In this document: piece after piece, positions 1 to 8,508 of the stretch
Layout of the letters: each line of letters begins with the position of its first letter
How positions within the stretch are numbered: the first letter of the stretch is position 1
Origin: Candidatus Eiseniibacteriota bacterium
GTDB lineage: Bacteria > Eisenbacteria > RBG-16-71-46
NCBI GenBank assembly: GCA_023249815.1
Contig: JAHFBX010000025.1
Location: forward strand, 1-16,505
DNA length: 16,505 nucleotides
Direction: 5' to 3'
Program-made: the position numbers and the translations under genes
Notes under the pieces: model-generated
The model's database searches: none
What the model was told of the DNA's origin: nothing
Seen by the model: only the letters and a program-made list of their open reading frames with translations

Positions 1-480
1 CTGCGCGTGGGCCACGATGCCGTGGCGTGGGTGAAGCGCGACAACCTGCACTACACGATGCGCTTCCTGGGCGAGCAAGATGAAGTTGCGGCGGCGCGCG
101 CCGGCAAGGCGATGCGCGAAGCGGCGAGCCAGCGACCCCGCTTCGGCGCCACGCTCGGTGGTTTCGGCGCGTTCCCTAGCGCCAAGCGCGCGCGCGTGCT
201 GTGGATCGGCATGCTCCAGGGCGCCGAACCCATGCGGCTCCTCGCCAGGGCGCTCGACGAGGCGCTGGCGCGGCACGGGTTCGAGTCCGCCGATGAGCTC
301 TTCGAGCCGCATCTCACGGTGGGCCGTGTCAGGGCACCCGGGGACTGGACCGCGAGGCTTCTGGACGCGCCGACGGTGGAAGTGCGTTTCCAGGTGGAGC
401 GGCTGCAACTCGTTAAGAGCGTCCTCGCGGCCGGAGGGTCGCGCTACGAGATCGTCACCGAGGCGACACTCGCTGGCTGA
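1..480 (+). CDS. thpR: RNA 2',3'-cyclic phosphodiesterase / 2'-5' RNA ligase, 5'-truncated
   Basis: This belongs to the 2H phosphoesterase superfamily, whose bacterial ThpR/LigT members hydrolyse or ligate 2',5'-linked RNA ends. The two diagnostic HxTx motifs are both visible: HYTM at about residue 17 of the visible frame (followed by RFLG) and HLTV about 87 residues later (followed by GRV). The frame is open from base 1, so the N-terminus, probably some 25 to 30 residues, lies outside the window; the GTG at base 7 is not a likely true start. The stop is at 478-480. In many genomes thpR sits next to cinA upstream and recA downstream. Here recA follows, but only after an intervening secreted-protein gene. 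The family call is firm; the biological substrate in bacteria is not well defined. Confidence 0.9.
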   Translation: MRVGHDAVAWVKRDNLHYTMRFLGEQDEVAAARAGKAMREAASQRPRFGATLGGFGAFPSAKRARVLWIGMLQGAEPMRLLARALDEALARHGFESADELFEPHLTVGRVRAPGDWTARLLDAPTVEVRFQVERLQLVKSVLAAGGSRYEIVTEATLAG

Positions 481-750
481 ATCTCGCTGGCGCCGGGAGT
501 CGCGGCCGAAGTAGTCTCTCGCCCCCCTGGTCATGAGTTCATCGCGTGCGGTGCGGCGAGCGAACCTGCACCGTCCGCCTTGGGCGCGGCAACGATTGCC
601 CCCGAGGAACCTCGAGTCCTGCGTCGCCACTGGATGACAGCGCCTGACACCGTGGAGCGGCAGATCATCGAGCGAATGGGGCCTCGGAAACGCTGGCCGG
701 GTTCATTCGCGGGCCGTGGTCCGCTCGATACGACCGCGTGCACGCTCGTG

Positions 751-2325
751 ATGAGGCTCGCGACCATGTTGCTGCTCGCCGCCGGCGCTGCAGCGGCGGA
801 GCCATTCCCGAAGGTGGCGTCCTACGCAGCGCTGCGCTCGAGCGGCTACCCGCTGGTCAAGGTGGCGGGTGGACCGGTGGACCCACTCACGGCCCGCCGG
901 CTCGCACGGCACCCGCTCGTCACGTTGGACGTGTGCCCGGTGTGGCCGTCTCGCCCCGACATCGCGCTCGCGCTGCGTCAGTTCAACCCAACCATGAAGA
1001 TCTTGGGCTACGTCACGCCAGCGGATTTCTGGCTGGATCCCAGCTTTGTGCCGCTGCCGAGCGACCAGAGTTACCCGGCTCTCGTTCACCGGGCGCTGAC
1101 CGCTACGAATGGCTGGCTCTATGGAAGAGATGGCGCCGTCTGGGTGAATGGCTTTCGGGTGAACCTGGGGAAGCGGGCGGTGGCCGACACGCTGGCCGGC
1201 CTCTACGCCACGGTCGTCTCGTCGCGGATCTTCGACGGGCTGTTCATGGACCAGCTCTCCTCGAGCGTCGGTTGGACCGACGGTACCGGGGGGCGCCGGA
1301 TCGACGTCGCCCGCGCGGGCTTCGCGTCACTGGCCGCGATGGACTCGGCGAGGGCCGTCAACTGTCTCCGGATCGTGCAGCGGGTCCGCACGGCGAGCGC
1401 CGTCGCCCAAGTGGTCATCGGGAATGGCACGTCGTCGAGCACGATGGGCCTCGACGGTTGGATGCGGGAGGGCCTTGGCACGCTCATCTCCGGCTCGGCG
1501 GCGGTGCAATGGGTGCGGGCCTCGATGCGTGACTTCGACTGGCTGAAATCGGAAGGGGGCTGGTCGGGTCCCTATTCCAGCACCTACTGCCGCGTGGCCC
1601 GCTACACGCTCGGTATCGCATCGCTCGGACGCGCGCGGGCATCCATGAGTAGCGACCGCGATCTCACGACCGTGCCCACCTACCTCGAATGGTGGTTCGA
1701 CGAGTACGCCGTCACGCCCTACCCGGGGGGCGATGCCGACACCACCGGCCGCTACGTCGGCTGGCTCGGGGAGCCGGCCGCCCCCGCCTACCTGACCAGC
1801 GAGGGCGCGTGGCGGCGGAACTTTCAGAACGGCGTCGTGCTCGTGAACACGTCGTCGAGCGCGCTGACCGTGGACCTGCACGGATACTCCTGGCGGCGGA
1901 TCAATGGATTCCGCGATCGGACGACCAACAACGGACGGACCGAGCGCTTCCAGGTCATTCCGTCGCAGGACGCTGTATTCCTGTTGTCCATCCCGCTGTC
2001 GGACGCGCCGGATCCGAGCAAGGACGGCGGCGCGAACGCGCCGCGGTCGGGAGCCGCGCTCGGCTTGAGCCTCAGCATCCGAGCGAATCCGTTCACGAGC
2101 GGGGAGCTCGTGGTCACGTACTCGATACCCGAGTGCACGCCCGCGAGCCTCGAGGTGTTCGATCTCGCGGGGCGGCTCGTCCACGGCGTGAAGTTCGCGG
2201 GCGAGAGTCCCGGTCAGCACACGCTGCAACTCGGCGCTGCGGATCGGCTGGTGCCCGGGATCTACATGGTGAGGCTCACGCAGGCCGGACTTCAGGCCAC
2301 CGCCCGCGCGGTGTGTCTGAACTAG
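751..2325 (+). CDS. Secreted putative glycoside hydrolase-like (GHL15-type) protein with C-terminal sorting domain
   Basis: I take the start as ATG 751, giving 524 residues, because it opens a convincing signal peptide (MRLATMLLLAAGAAAA, likely cleavage after A16). The frame is open back to a TTG at 580, and no clear ribosome site precedes 751, so the start is tentative. The central region (about residues 20-420) resembles the putative glycoside hydrolase-like family 15: an ILGYVTP strand near 84-90, FDGLFMDQL at 161-169 with acidic D162 and D167, WWFDEYA at 314-320, and a late segment with FQNGVVLVN. These acidic positions fit a TIM-barrel hydrolase, but no activity is proven. The last 85 or so residues (ANPF at 445-448, then VFDLAGRLV and PGIYMVRL) form a beta-sandwich of the FlgD-Ig / type IX secretion sorting type, so export to the surface or outside is likely. 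There is no lipobox cysteine after the signal. Confidence 0.75.
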   Translation: MRLATMLLLAAGAAAAEPFPKVASYAALRSSGYPLVKVAGGPVDPLTARRLARHPLVTLDVCPVWPSRPDIALALRQFNPTMKILGYVTPADFWLDPSFVPLPSDQSYPALVHRALTATNGWLYGRDGAVWVNGFRVNLGKRAVADTLAGLYATVVSSRIFDGLFMDQLSSSVGWTDGTGGRRIDVARAGFASLAAMDSARAVNCLRIVQRVRTASAVAQVVIGNGTSSSTMGLDGWMREGLGTLISGSAAVQWVRASMRDFDWLKSEGGWSGPYSSTYCRVARYTLGIASLGRARASMSSDRDLTTVPTYLEWWFDEYAVTPYPGGDADTTGRYVGWLGEPAAPAYLTSEGAWRRNFQNGVVLVNTSSSALTVDLHGYSWRRINGFRDRTTNNGRTERFQVIPSQDAVFLLSIPLSDAPDPSKDGGANAPRSGAALGLSLSIRANPFTSGELVVTYSIPECTPASLEVFDLAGRLVHGVKFAGESPGQHTLQLGAADRLVPGIYMVRLTQAGLQATARAVCLN

Positions 2326-2457
2326 CTGCAGTCGCCGCACCCGGGCCAAGTCTACTGGGCTCCCAGCCTTCAACGGGTCTCCTCGGGGAGTGGCCATGGC
2401 TCGGAAAGCGCTGTAAACTCTTGCCATTATTGGCGGGCAGGCCCGAAAAAATACCCC

Positions 2458-2486
2458 TTCCTAGCTACTGCCCAAATGTGTAGTAT
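2458..2486 (+). promoter_or_regulatory. Possible recA promoter (weak)
   Basis: The stretch 2411-2490 is clearly more AT-rich than its surroundings. It holds TAGTAT (2481-2486), a fair -10 element, but the matching -35 position (TTCCTA, 2458-2463, spacer 17) is poor. The start point would lie about 100 bases before recA. I see no LexA/SOS box of the CTGT-N8-ACAG or GAAC-N4-GTTC kind. The position makes sense; the exact boxes are uncertain. Confidence 0.3.
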
Positions 2487-2591
2487 GCGGATATCCCTGA
2501 GAGGGCGGCCCGCCGTGGGGAGCCTTTCGTCACCTCGCCGCCGCCCGAATCCCCGCACTCGAGACGCAGCCCCTGCGAAGGAGACGCAGAC

Positions 2592-3728
<1,137 letters not shown>

Positions 3729-3799
3729 CGCGATGGACCGGACGGGGCGGCGCGAGCCGCTCCGCCCGGCTCTCGCGAGCACGAATGGGCTTCGCCTCC

Positions 3800-3823
3800 G
3801 TGAGGTGAGCGTGTGAGGTGAGC
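3800..3823 (+). repeat. Tandem 11-bp repeat carrying the recX ribosome-binding site
   Basis: The 11-mer GTGAGGTGAGC occurs at 3800-3810 and again at 3813-3823, separated by GT (period 13). The first copy provides GAGGTGA (3802-3808), nine bases before the GTG at 3818, and the second copy overlaps that start codon. The repeat is directly visible; a role in setting the recX level is inference. Confidence 0.6.
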
Positions 3824-4327
3824 TTGGACAACACGCACGATGATCCTGACACCTGCCGAGAGGCCGCGCTGCGATTGATCGAGCGCACGCGCCGCACGCG
3901 CTTGGATCTCGAGCGGCGCCTCAAGGATAAGGAGTTCGCTCCGGCCACGATCGCCGACGTGCTCGATCGGCTCGCCGGCGTGGGACTCGTGGACGACGTC
4001 GAGTACGCACGCGCCTGGCTAGCGGGGCGCTGGGGCCGGCGACCCTCGGGCTGGAGGCGCCTGCACCAGGAACTGCGCGGCAAGGGCATCGCCGACGCCG
4101 ACATTGTTCGCGCCCGCGAGCTGCTCACCGAGCGCGGCAGTGCGCCCGACGAGGTGGCGAGCGCGGCGAAGCTCGTGGCGCAGGCACGCCGGCGTTACGC
4201 CCGGCTCGACACGCGCGTGCAGCGCCAGCGGCTCTACGCGCTGCTCGCGCGGCATGGCTACGACAGCGACACCATCCGGCGCGCTCTGGAGTTGAAAGAA
4301 CCGCTCGAGAGCGGCGCGGACGCCTGA
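3818..4327 (+). CDS. recX: Regulatory protein RecX
   Basis: RecX binds RecA filaments and limits or modulates their activity. The 169-residue product has the size and helical-repeat character of the family: an N-terminal AALRLIERTRRTR segment, LERRLKDKEF, then DVLDRLAGVGLVDDVEYARAW, which matches the typical RecX pattern of a leucine-rich helix followed by 'D..Y'. The later HQELRGKGI and RQRLYALLARHGYDSDTI segments are the repeated three-helix units. The GTG start at 3818 is chosen for the GAGGTGA ribosome site nine bases upstream; a TTG at 3824 is a second option. It lies directly downstream of recA, probably co-transcribed with it. Confidence 0.92.
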   Translation: MSLDNTHDDPDTCREAALRLIERTRRTRLDLERRLKDKEFAPATIADVLDRLAGVGLVDDVEYARAWLAGRWGRRPSGWRRLHQELRGKGIADADIVRARELLTERGSAPDEVASAAKLVAQARRRYARLDTRVQRQRLYALLARHGYDSDTIRRALELKEPLESGADA

Positions 4328-4342
4328 TCACTCGCGGTCCCG

Positions 4343-4359
4343 CGCGCGGAATCCGCGCG
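4343..4359 (+). terminator. GC-rich hairpin after recX
   Basis: CGCGCGG (4343-4349) and CCGCGCG (4353-4359) form a perfect 7-bp stem around AAT, fifteen bases after the recX stop. No T-run follows, so it is not a textbook intrinsic terminator. It may stabilise the recA-recX transcript end or help Rho-dependent termination. Confidence 0.35.
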
Positions 4360-4369
4360 GCCACGGCGC

Positions 4370-4399
4370 CTGACGGGGCGCGGGCCTTTCCGCTATCTT
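4370..4399 (+). promoter_or_regulatory. Candidate sigma-70-type promoter for alaS
   Basis: CTGACG (4370-4375) and TATCTT (4394-4399) are separated by 18 bases, each matching the housekeeping consensus at four of six positions. The layout is the same as the candidate before tRNA-Gln (TTGACG, 18 bases, TATCCT), which strengthens both. A start near 4406 would leave a leader of about 75 bases. I see no T-box elements in it. Confidence 0.45.
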
Positions 4400-4479
4400 T
4401 CGGCGGTTCGCACCCAGTGCCGGCCCGACAGCCGCGGTTCATGCGCGGGTGGGCGGCGTGAACCCATCTCGGAGACCGG

Positions 4480-7257
4480 ATGTCCCCGACGCGTACGCTC
4501 AGGACCGGCGCCGAACTGCGCCGCGCCTTCCTCGATTTCTTCGTCCGGCACAGCCACACGGAAGTGCCGTCGTCGCCGCTGGTTCCGCACGGCGACTCGA
4601 CGCTCATGTTCACCACCGCCGGCATGGTGCAGTTCAAACCGTACTACTCGGCCACCGGCGACGTGCCCTACACGCGCGCGACCTCGGTGCAGAAGTGTCT
4701 GCGGCTCACCGACCTCGACAACGTCGGCCTGACGCCGCGACACGACACGTTCTTCGAGATGCTCGGCAATTTCTCGTTCGGCCCGCGCACGAAGGGCGCC
4801 TACTTCAAGGAAGAGGCGATCGCGTTCGCGTGGGAGTTCATGACCGAGGTCCTCGGGCTCCCCAAGTCGCGGGTGTACGCCTCGATCTTCGAGGGTGAGG
4901 GCAAGCTGCCGCGTGACGACGAGGCGGCCGCGCTGTGGAAGAAGCTCGGCCTGCCCGCGAACCACATCGTGGCGCTGGGGCGGAAGGACAACTTCTGGGG
5001 CCCCGCCGGCGGCGCGGGCGCGTGCGGCCCGTGCAGCGAGATCTACTTCGACCTGGGCGAGAAGCGCCCCGACTACCTGCCCAAGGACGTGTTCTGGGGC
5101 GAGGTGCCGGGCGACGCGGGCGATCGCTACATGGAGTTCTGGAACCTCGTGTTCCCGCAGTTCGACGCGCAGCTGGACGGCACGCTCGTGCCGCTGCCCA
5201 ATCCCGGCATCGACACCGGCATGGGCATCGAGCGGCTGGCGCTCATCCTCCAGGGGAAGAACACGATCTTCGAGACCGACCTGTTCGCGCCGCTCGTCGA
5301 GACGGTGCTGGCGAAGGCGAAGCTCACTCCCGCGAATCGCCAGGCGGCGACGCGCGACGCGCGCATCATCGCGGACCATGCGCGCGCGCTGGCGTTCGCG
5401 GTGTCGGAGGGCGCGCTCCCGGGGAACGAGGGCGCGGGCTACGTGTTGCGCCGGTTGCTCCGCCGCGCGGTCACGCGCGGACGTTCGCAGCAGGGCCTGG
5501 CGCTCCACGGCACGTTCCTGGCCGAGGTCGCCGCGCGCGCCATCGACCAGTTCGGCGGGCACTACCGAGAGCTCGAGACACATCGCGATCGCATCGTGCG
5601 GCTGCTGGAGCAGGAGGAGACGGGTTTCGGGCAGACCTACGAAGCGGGGTGGGCGAGGCTCGTGAGCGTGCTGCGCGAGAACCGGGGCAAGAAGCCGCCG
5701 TTCGCCGCACCGCGGTCCGAGGGTGAAGCGCCGAACGCACCCACGGTGTTCGTGACCGGCGCCCAGGCGTTCGAGCTGCACGACACGTACGGATTCCCGG
5801 TCGAACTCACGTCGGAGATGGTGAGCGAGCAAGGCGGCGTCGTGGACGTGGACGGCTTCGAGCGCGAGATGGACCAGCAGCGCGCGCGCGCCCGCGCCGC
5901 GAGCCGGTTCAAGGGCGACGCGGCCGGCGAGAAGCGGCCGTGGACGTCACTCTCCACCGGCCCGGACTCGACGTTCGTGGGCTACGACACGACGTCGCTC
6001 GACGGCGCAAAGGTCGTCGCGTGGCGCGAGGCGGGTGACGAGCTCGAGCTGGTGCTCGACCGTACGCCCTGCTACGCGGAGTCCGGCGGCCAGGTGGCGG
6101 ACACCGGCGAGGTGACGGCTGGCAACGCGCGCGCGAGCCTGGTGCACGTCCATCGCGAGCACGACCGCATCGTGCACCGCGTCCGACTCATCGCGGGCAC
6201 GCGCGAGGTTCTGCTCAAGGAAGGCGGCGCGGGGCACGCAAATGTGCGCGTGGACACGGTCGCGCGCGCTTCGACGCAGCGCCACCACACCGCCACGCAT
6301 CTCCTGCACTCGGCACTTCGCAGCGTGCTCGGCGAGCATGTGCACCAGGCTGGCTCGCTCGTGGCGCCCGACCGGCTGCGCTTCGACTATTCGCACTTCG
6401 AGTCCCCGAGCGCTTCGCAGTCCGCCACCATCGAACAGCGCGTGAACGACTGGATCCTCGCCAACGTGGACGTGAGCTGGGCCGAGCTACCGCTCGCCGA
6501 GGCCAAGGCGAAGGGCGCCATGGCGCTGTTCGGCGAGAAGTACGGCGAGCGCGTGCGCGTGGTCACCGTGGATGGCGTGTCCGACGCCGGCATCGCGCCG
6601 TCGCTCGAGCTGTGCGGCGGGACGCACGTGCGGCGCACGGGCGACATCGGCGTGTTCGTGCTCACCGAGGAGACCACAGTGGCGTCCGGCGTGCGGCGCA
6701 TCGAGGCGCTGTGCGGCCCGGCGGCGCGTGCCCATCTTATGAACGCGGGCGAGACGCTGGCGGAGGTCTCTCAGGCGCTGCAGGCGCCGCCCGGCCGGCT
6801 GCTCGAGACGGTGCAGCGGCTCAAGGACGAACTCGCCTCGCTGCGCAAAGCCGCGTCGCAAGCGAGCAAGCAGGGACTCGAGGCCGAGTTCGCGCAACTC
6901 GCCGGCGAGGCCACGACCGCGCCCGGCGGACGCTGGCTGGTGGCGAAGTTGCGCTCCGGCGGCGACACGAACGCGGTGCGCGACGCGGCCGACAAGCTGC
7001 GCGGCGCGCTGGGGCGTGGTGCGGCGGTGCTGGCGCTCGAGGCGGACGGCAAGCTCACGTTCCTGGCGGCGGTCACCGACGACCTGGTCGCCGAGAAGAA
7101 GTTGCGCGCCGACGACGTCGTGCGCGCCGTCGCCAAGGTCACCGGCGGCTCGGGCGGCGGCAAGCCGCACCTGGCCCTCGCCGGCGGCCGCGATCTCGAC
7201 AAGCTGGACCTGGCACTCGCCGAGGCGAGACGGCTGCTCGCGGAAGCATTGTCGTGA
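4480..7257 (+). CDS. alaS: Alanine-tRNA ligase
   Basis: AlaRS charges tRNA-Ala and clears mischarged Ser- and Gly-tRNA. The 925-residue protein has the expected order: a class II catalytic domain (TSVQKCLRL from residue 68, then FFEMLGNFSFG), HDTYGFP at 434-440, an editing domain with the zinc-type motifs HHTATH (H603, H607) and CGGTH (C712, H716), a coiled-coil-like stretch after about 770, and a C-terminal DHHA1 domain ending near GGSGGGKPHLALAGG. Start ATG 4480 has GGAG five bases upstream. Two differences from the E. coli enzyme: the loop between QKCLR and DLDNVG is shorter (lacks the GGKHN part), and an insertion of about 25 to 30 residues lies before HDTYGFP. It appears to head the long operon that runs to spoVG. 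Confidence 0.98.
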   Translation: MSPTRTLRTGAELRRAFLDFFVRHSHTEVPSSPLVPHGDSTLMFTTAGMVQFKPYYSATGDVPYTRATSVQKCLRLTDLDNVGLTPRHDTFFEMLGNFSFGPRTKGAYFKEEAIAFAWEFMTEVLGLPKSRVYASIFEGEGKLPRDDEAAALWKKLGLPANHIVALGRKDNFWGPAGGAGACGPCSEIYFDLGEKRPDYLPKDVFWGEVPGDAGDRYMEFWNLVFPQFDAQLDGTLVPLPNPGIDTGMGIERLALILQGKNTIFETDLFAPLVETVLAKAKLTPANRQAATRDARIIADHARALAFAVSEGALPGNEGAGYVLRRLLRRAVTRGRSQQGLALHGTFLAEVAARAIDQFGGHYRELETHRDRIVRLLEQEETGFGQTYEAGWARLVSVLRENRGKKPPFAAPRSEGEAPNAPTVFVTGAQAFELHDTYGFPVELTSEMVSEQGGVVDVDGFEREMDQQRARARAASRFKGDAAGEKRPWTSLSTGPDSTFVGYDTTSLDGAKVVAWREAGDELELVLDRTPCYAESGGQVADTGEVTAGNARASLVHVHREHDRIVHRVRLIAGTREVLLKEGGAGHANVRVDTVARASTQRHHTATHLLHSALRSVLGEHVHQAGSLVAPDRLRFDYSHFESPSASQSATIEQRVNDWILANVDVSWAELPLAEAKAKGAMALFGEKYGERVRVVTVDGVSDAGIAPSLELCGGTHVRRTGDIGVFVLTEETTVASGVRRIEALCGPAARAHLMNAGETLAEVSQALQAPPGRLLETVQRLKDELASLRKAASQASKQGLEAEFAQLAGEATTAPGGRWLVAKLRSGGDTNAVRDAADKLRGALGRGAAVLALEADGKLTFLAAVTDDLVAEKKLRADDVVRAVAKVTGGSGGGKPHLALAGGRDLDKLDLALAEARRLLAEALS

Positions 7258-7300
7258 CGACGCAGCAGACGGCTCACCGTCACGCCCGGGTGCCGCGGAC

Positions 7301-7387
7301 ATGACCTGGGGGCAGATCGCCGCCATGGTGATCATGGCGCTGTTCATCATCGTGGGCTTTCTCGTGTACCTGAGGAACAAGCATTGA
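7301..7387 (+). CDS. 28-residue single-span membrane miniprotein
   Basis: A short frame between alaS and the nucleotidyltransferase gene encodes MTWGQ, then a hydrophobic span of about 18 residues (IAAMVIMALFIIVGFLVY), then LRNKH. By the positive-inside rule the C-terminus would face the cytoplasm. I do not recognise a family. Support for a real gene: its stop codon TGA (7385-7387) overlaps the TTG start of the next gene (7384-7386) by the same four-base TTGA arrangement seen at another junction of this operon, and the composition is that of a clean transmembrane helix and not random GC-rich coding. Against it: the ribosome site before ATG 7301 is poor. It might be an anchor or small subunit for a membrane enzyme of the downstream block. 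Confidence 0.6.
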   Translation: MTWGQIAAMVIMALFIIVGFLVYLRNKH

Positions 7388-8508
7388 AGGCACTCGTCCT
7401 CGCGGGCGGCCGGGGTACGCGGCTCCGCCCCATCACGCACACGCGGGCCAAGCAGCTCGTGCCCGTGGCGAACAAGCCGGTGTTGAACTACGGCCTCGAG
7501 GCCATTGCGGCCGCCGGCATCCGCGACGTCGGCATCGTCGTGAGCGACCCGCGCGAGCTGCTGCAGCCGGACCATCGCACGGGCGAGCTGGTCACGACGC
7601 TCGTCAACTCGCAGGCCGAGATCCGTGCCGCGGTGGGCGACGGCTCGCAGTTCGGGCTCCACGTCACGTACATCGAGCAGGAGGCGCCGCTCGGCCTCGC
7701 GCACGCGGTCAAGATCTCCGAGGCGTTCATGGCGGGGGACTCGTTCGTCATGTACCTGGGCGACAACCTGATCAAGGACGGCATCGTGCCGTTCGTGCGC
7801 GAGTTCGAGCGCGAGAAGCCGGAGGCCCAGATCCTGCTGGCGAAAGTCGCACGGCCGTGGGAGTTCGGCGTCGCCGAGCTCCAGGGCGAACGCGTCGTGC
7901 GCCTCGAGGAGAAACCGAAGCAGCCGAAGAGCGACCTGGCGCTGGTCGGCGTCTACCTGTTCACGAAATCGATCTTCGACGCCGTGCGCGCGATCAAGCC
8001 CTCGGCGCGCGGCGAGCTCGAGATCACGGACGCCATCCAGCACCTGATCAGCACCGGGCGCAACGTCCGCTCGCACGTCATCCACGGCTGGTGGAAGGAC
8101 ACCGGGCGCGTCGAGGACCTGCTCGAAGCGAATCGCATCGTGCTCACCGACATGGAGACGAACATCGAGGGCGACGTGGACGCGGCCACGGTGATCGAGG
8201 GCCCGGTGCGAATCGGCAAGGGCACGAAGGTGGAGCGCTCGCGACTGCGCGGGCCACTCGTGATCGGCGCCGGCGCGCGCATCACGGACGCGTACGTCGG
8301 GCCATTCAGCGCCATCGCGGACGGTGTCCAGATCGAGCGTTGCGAGATCGAGCACTCGATCGTGATGGACCGGTCCGAACTGCGCGCGATCACCGGGCGC
8401 GTCGAGTCGAGCCTGATCGGGCGCGACGTGGTCGTCACCGCGAGCGACGCCCGCCCGAGTGCCCATCGGCTGATGCTCGGCGACTCGAGCCGGGTGGAAC
8501 TGGCGTGA
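7384..8508 (+). CDS. Glucose-1-phosphate thymidylyltransferase, long form (RmlA-like)
   Basis: This nucleotidyltransferase transfers a nucleoside monophosphate from an NTP, most likely dTTP, to a sugar 1-phosphate. The N-terminal signature LAGGRGTRLRPIT (residues 6-18) with K23 just after, the metal-binding GDN at 126-128 and the EEKPK motif near residue 177 are all present. At 374 residues it matches the long-form subfamily, with a C-terminal left-handed beta-helix (hexapeptide repeats, about 265-350, such as VIEGPVRIGKGTKV). That subfamily is often linked to antibiotic or surface deoxysugar pathways. The TTG start at 7384 overlaps the preceding stop; its own stop overlaps the next gene's GTG. 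Sugar specificity cannot be read from the sequence: UDP- or GDP-sugar enzymes share the fold. Confidence 0.88.
   Translation: MKALVLAGGRGTRLRPITHTRAKQLVPVANKPVLNYGLEAIAAAGIRDVGIVVSDPRELLQPDHRTGELVTTLVNSQAEIRAAVGDGSQFGLHVTYIEQEAPLGLAHAVKISEAFMAGDSFVMYLGDNLIKDGIVPFVREFEREKPEAQILLAKVARPWEFGVAELQGERVVRLEEKPKQPKSDLALVGVYLFTKSIFDAVRAIKPSARGELEITDAIQHLISTGRNVRSHVIHGWWKDTGRVEDLLEANRIVLTDMETNIEGDVDAATVIEGPVRIGKGTKVERSRLRGPLVIGAGARITDAYVGPFSAIADGVQIERCEIEHSIVMDRSELRAITGRVESSLIGRDVVVTASDARPSAHRLMLGDSSRVELA

Noticed and set aside
481..750. A small gene or N-terminal extension between thpR and the secreted protein
   Set aside because: The frame is open from TTG 580, but the residues encoded before 751 are Arg/Pro-rich with no family pattern, and the signal peptide begins at 751. 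I see no other supported element in this gap.
2434..2452. CGGGC/GCCCG with an A-run before recA as an intrinsic terminator
   Set aside because: The loop would be two bases, and the run is A on the + strand; on the minus strand the T-run precedes the stem. It is not a terminator in either direction.
2400..2591. SOS (LexA) box upstream of recA
   Set aside because: CTGTAAAC at 2411 looks like half of a Gram-negative box, but the matching ACAG half is absent, and no GAAC-N4-GTTC site is present.
6487..8466. A very long open frame (about 660 codons) on the minus strand across alaS and the RmlA-like gene
   Set aside because: It is antisense to two certain genes, has Arg/His/Asp-rich composition typical of the mirror frame in GC-rich coding DNA, and matches no family pattern. 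The minus-strand frames at 2427-3782 and 4393-5832 are rejected for the same reason.
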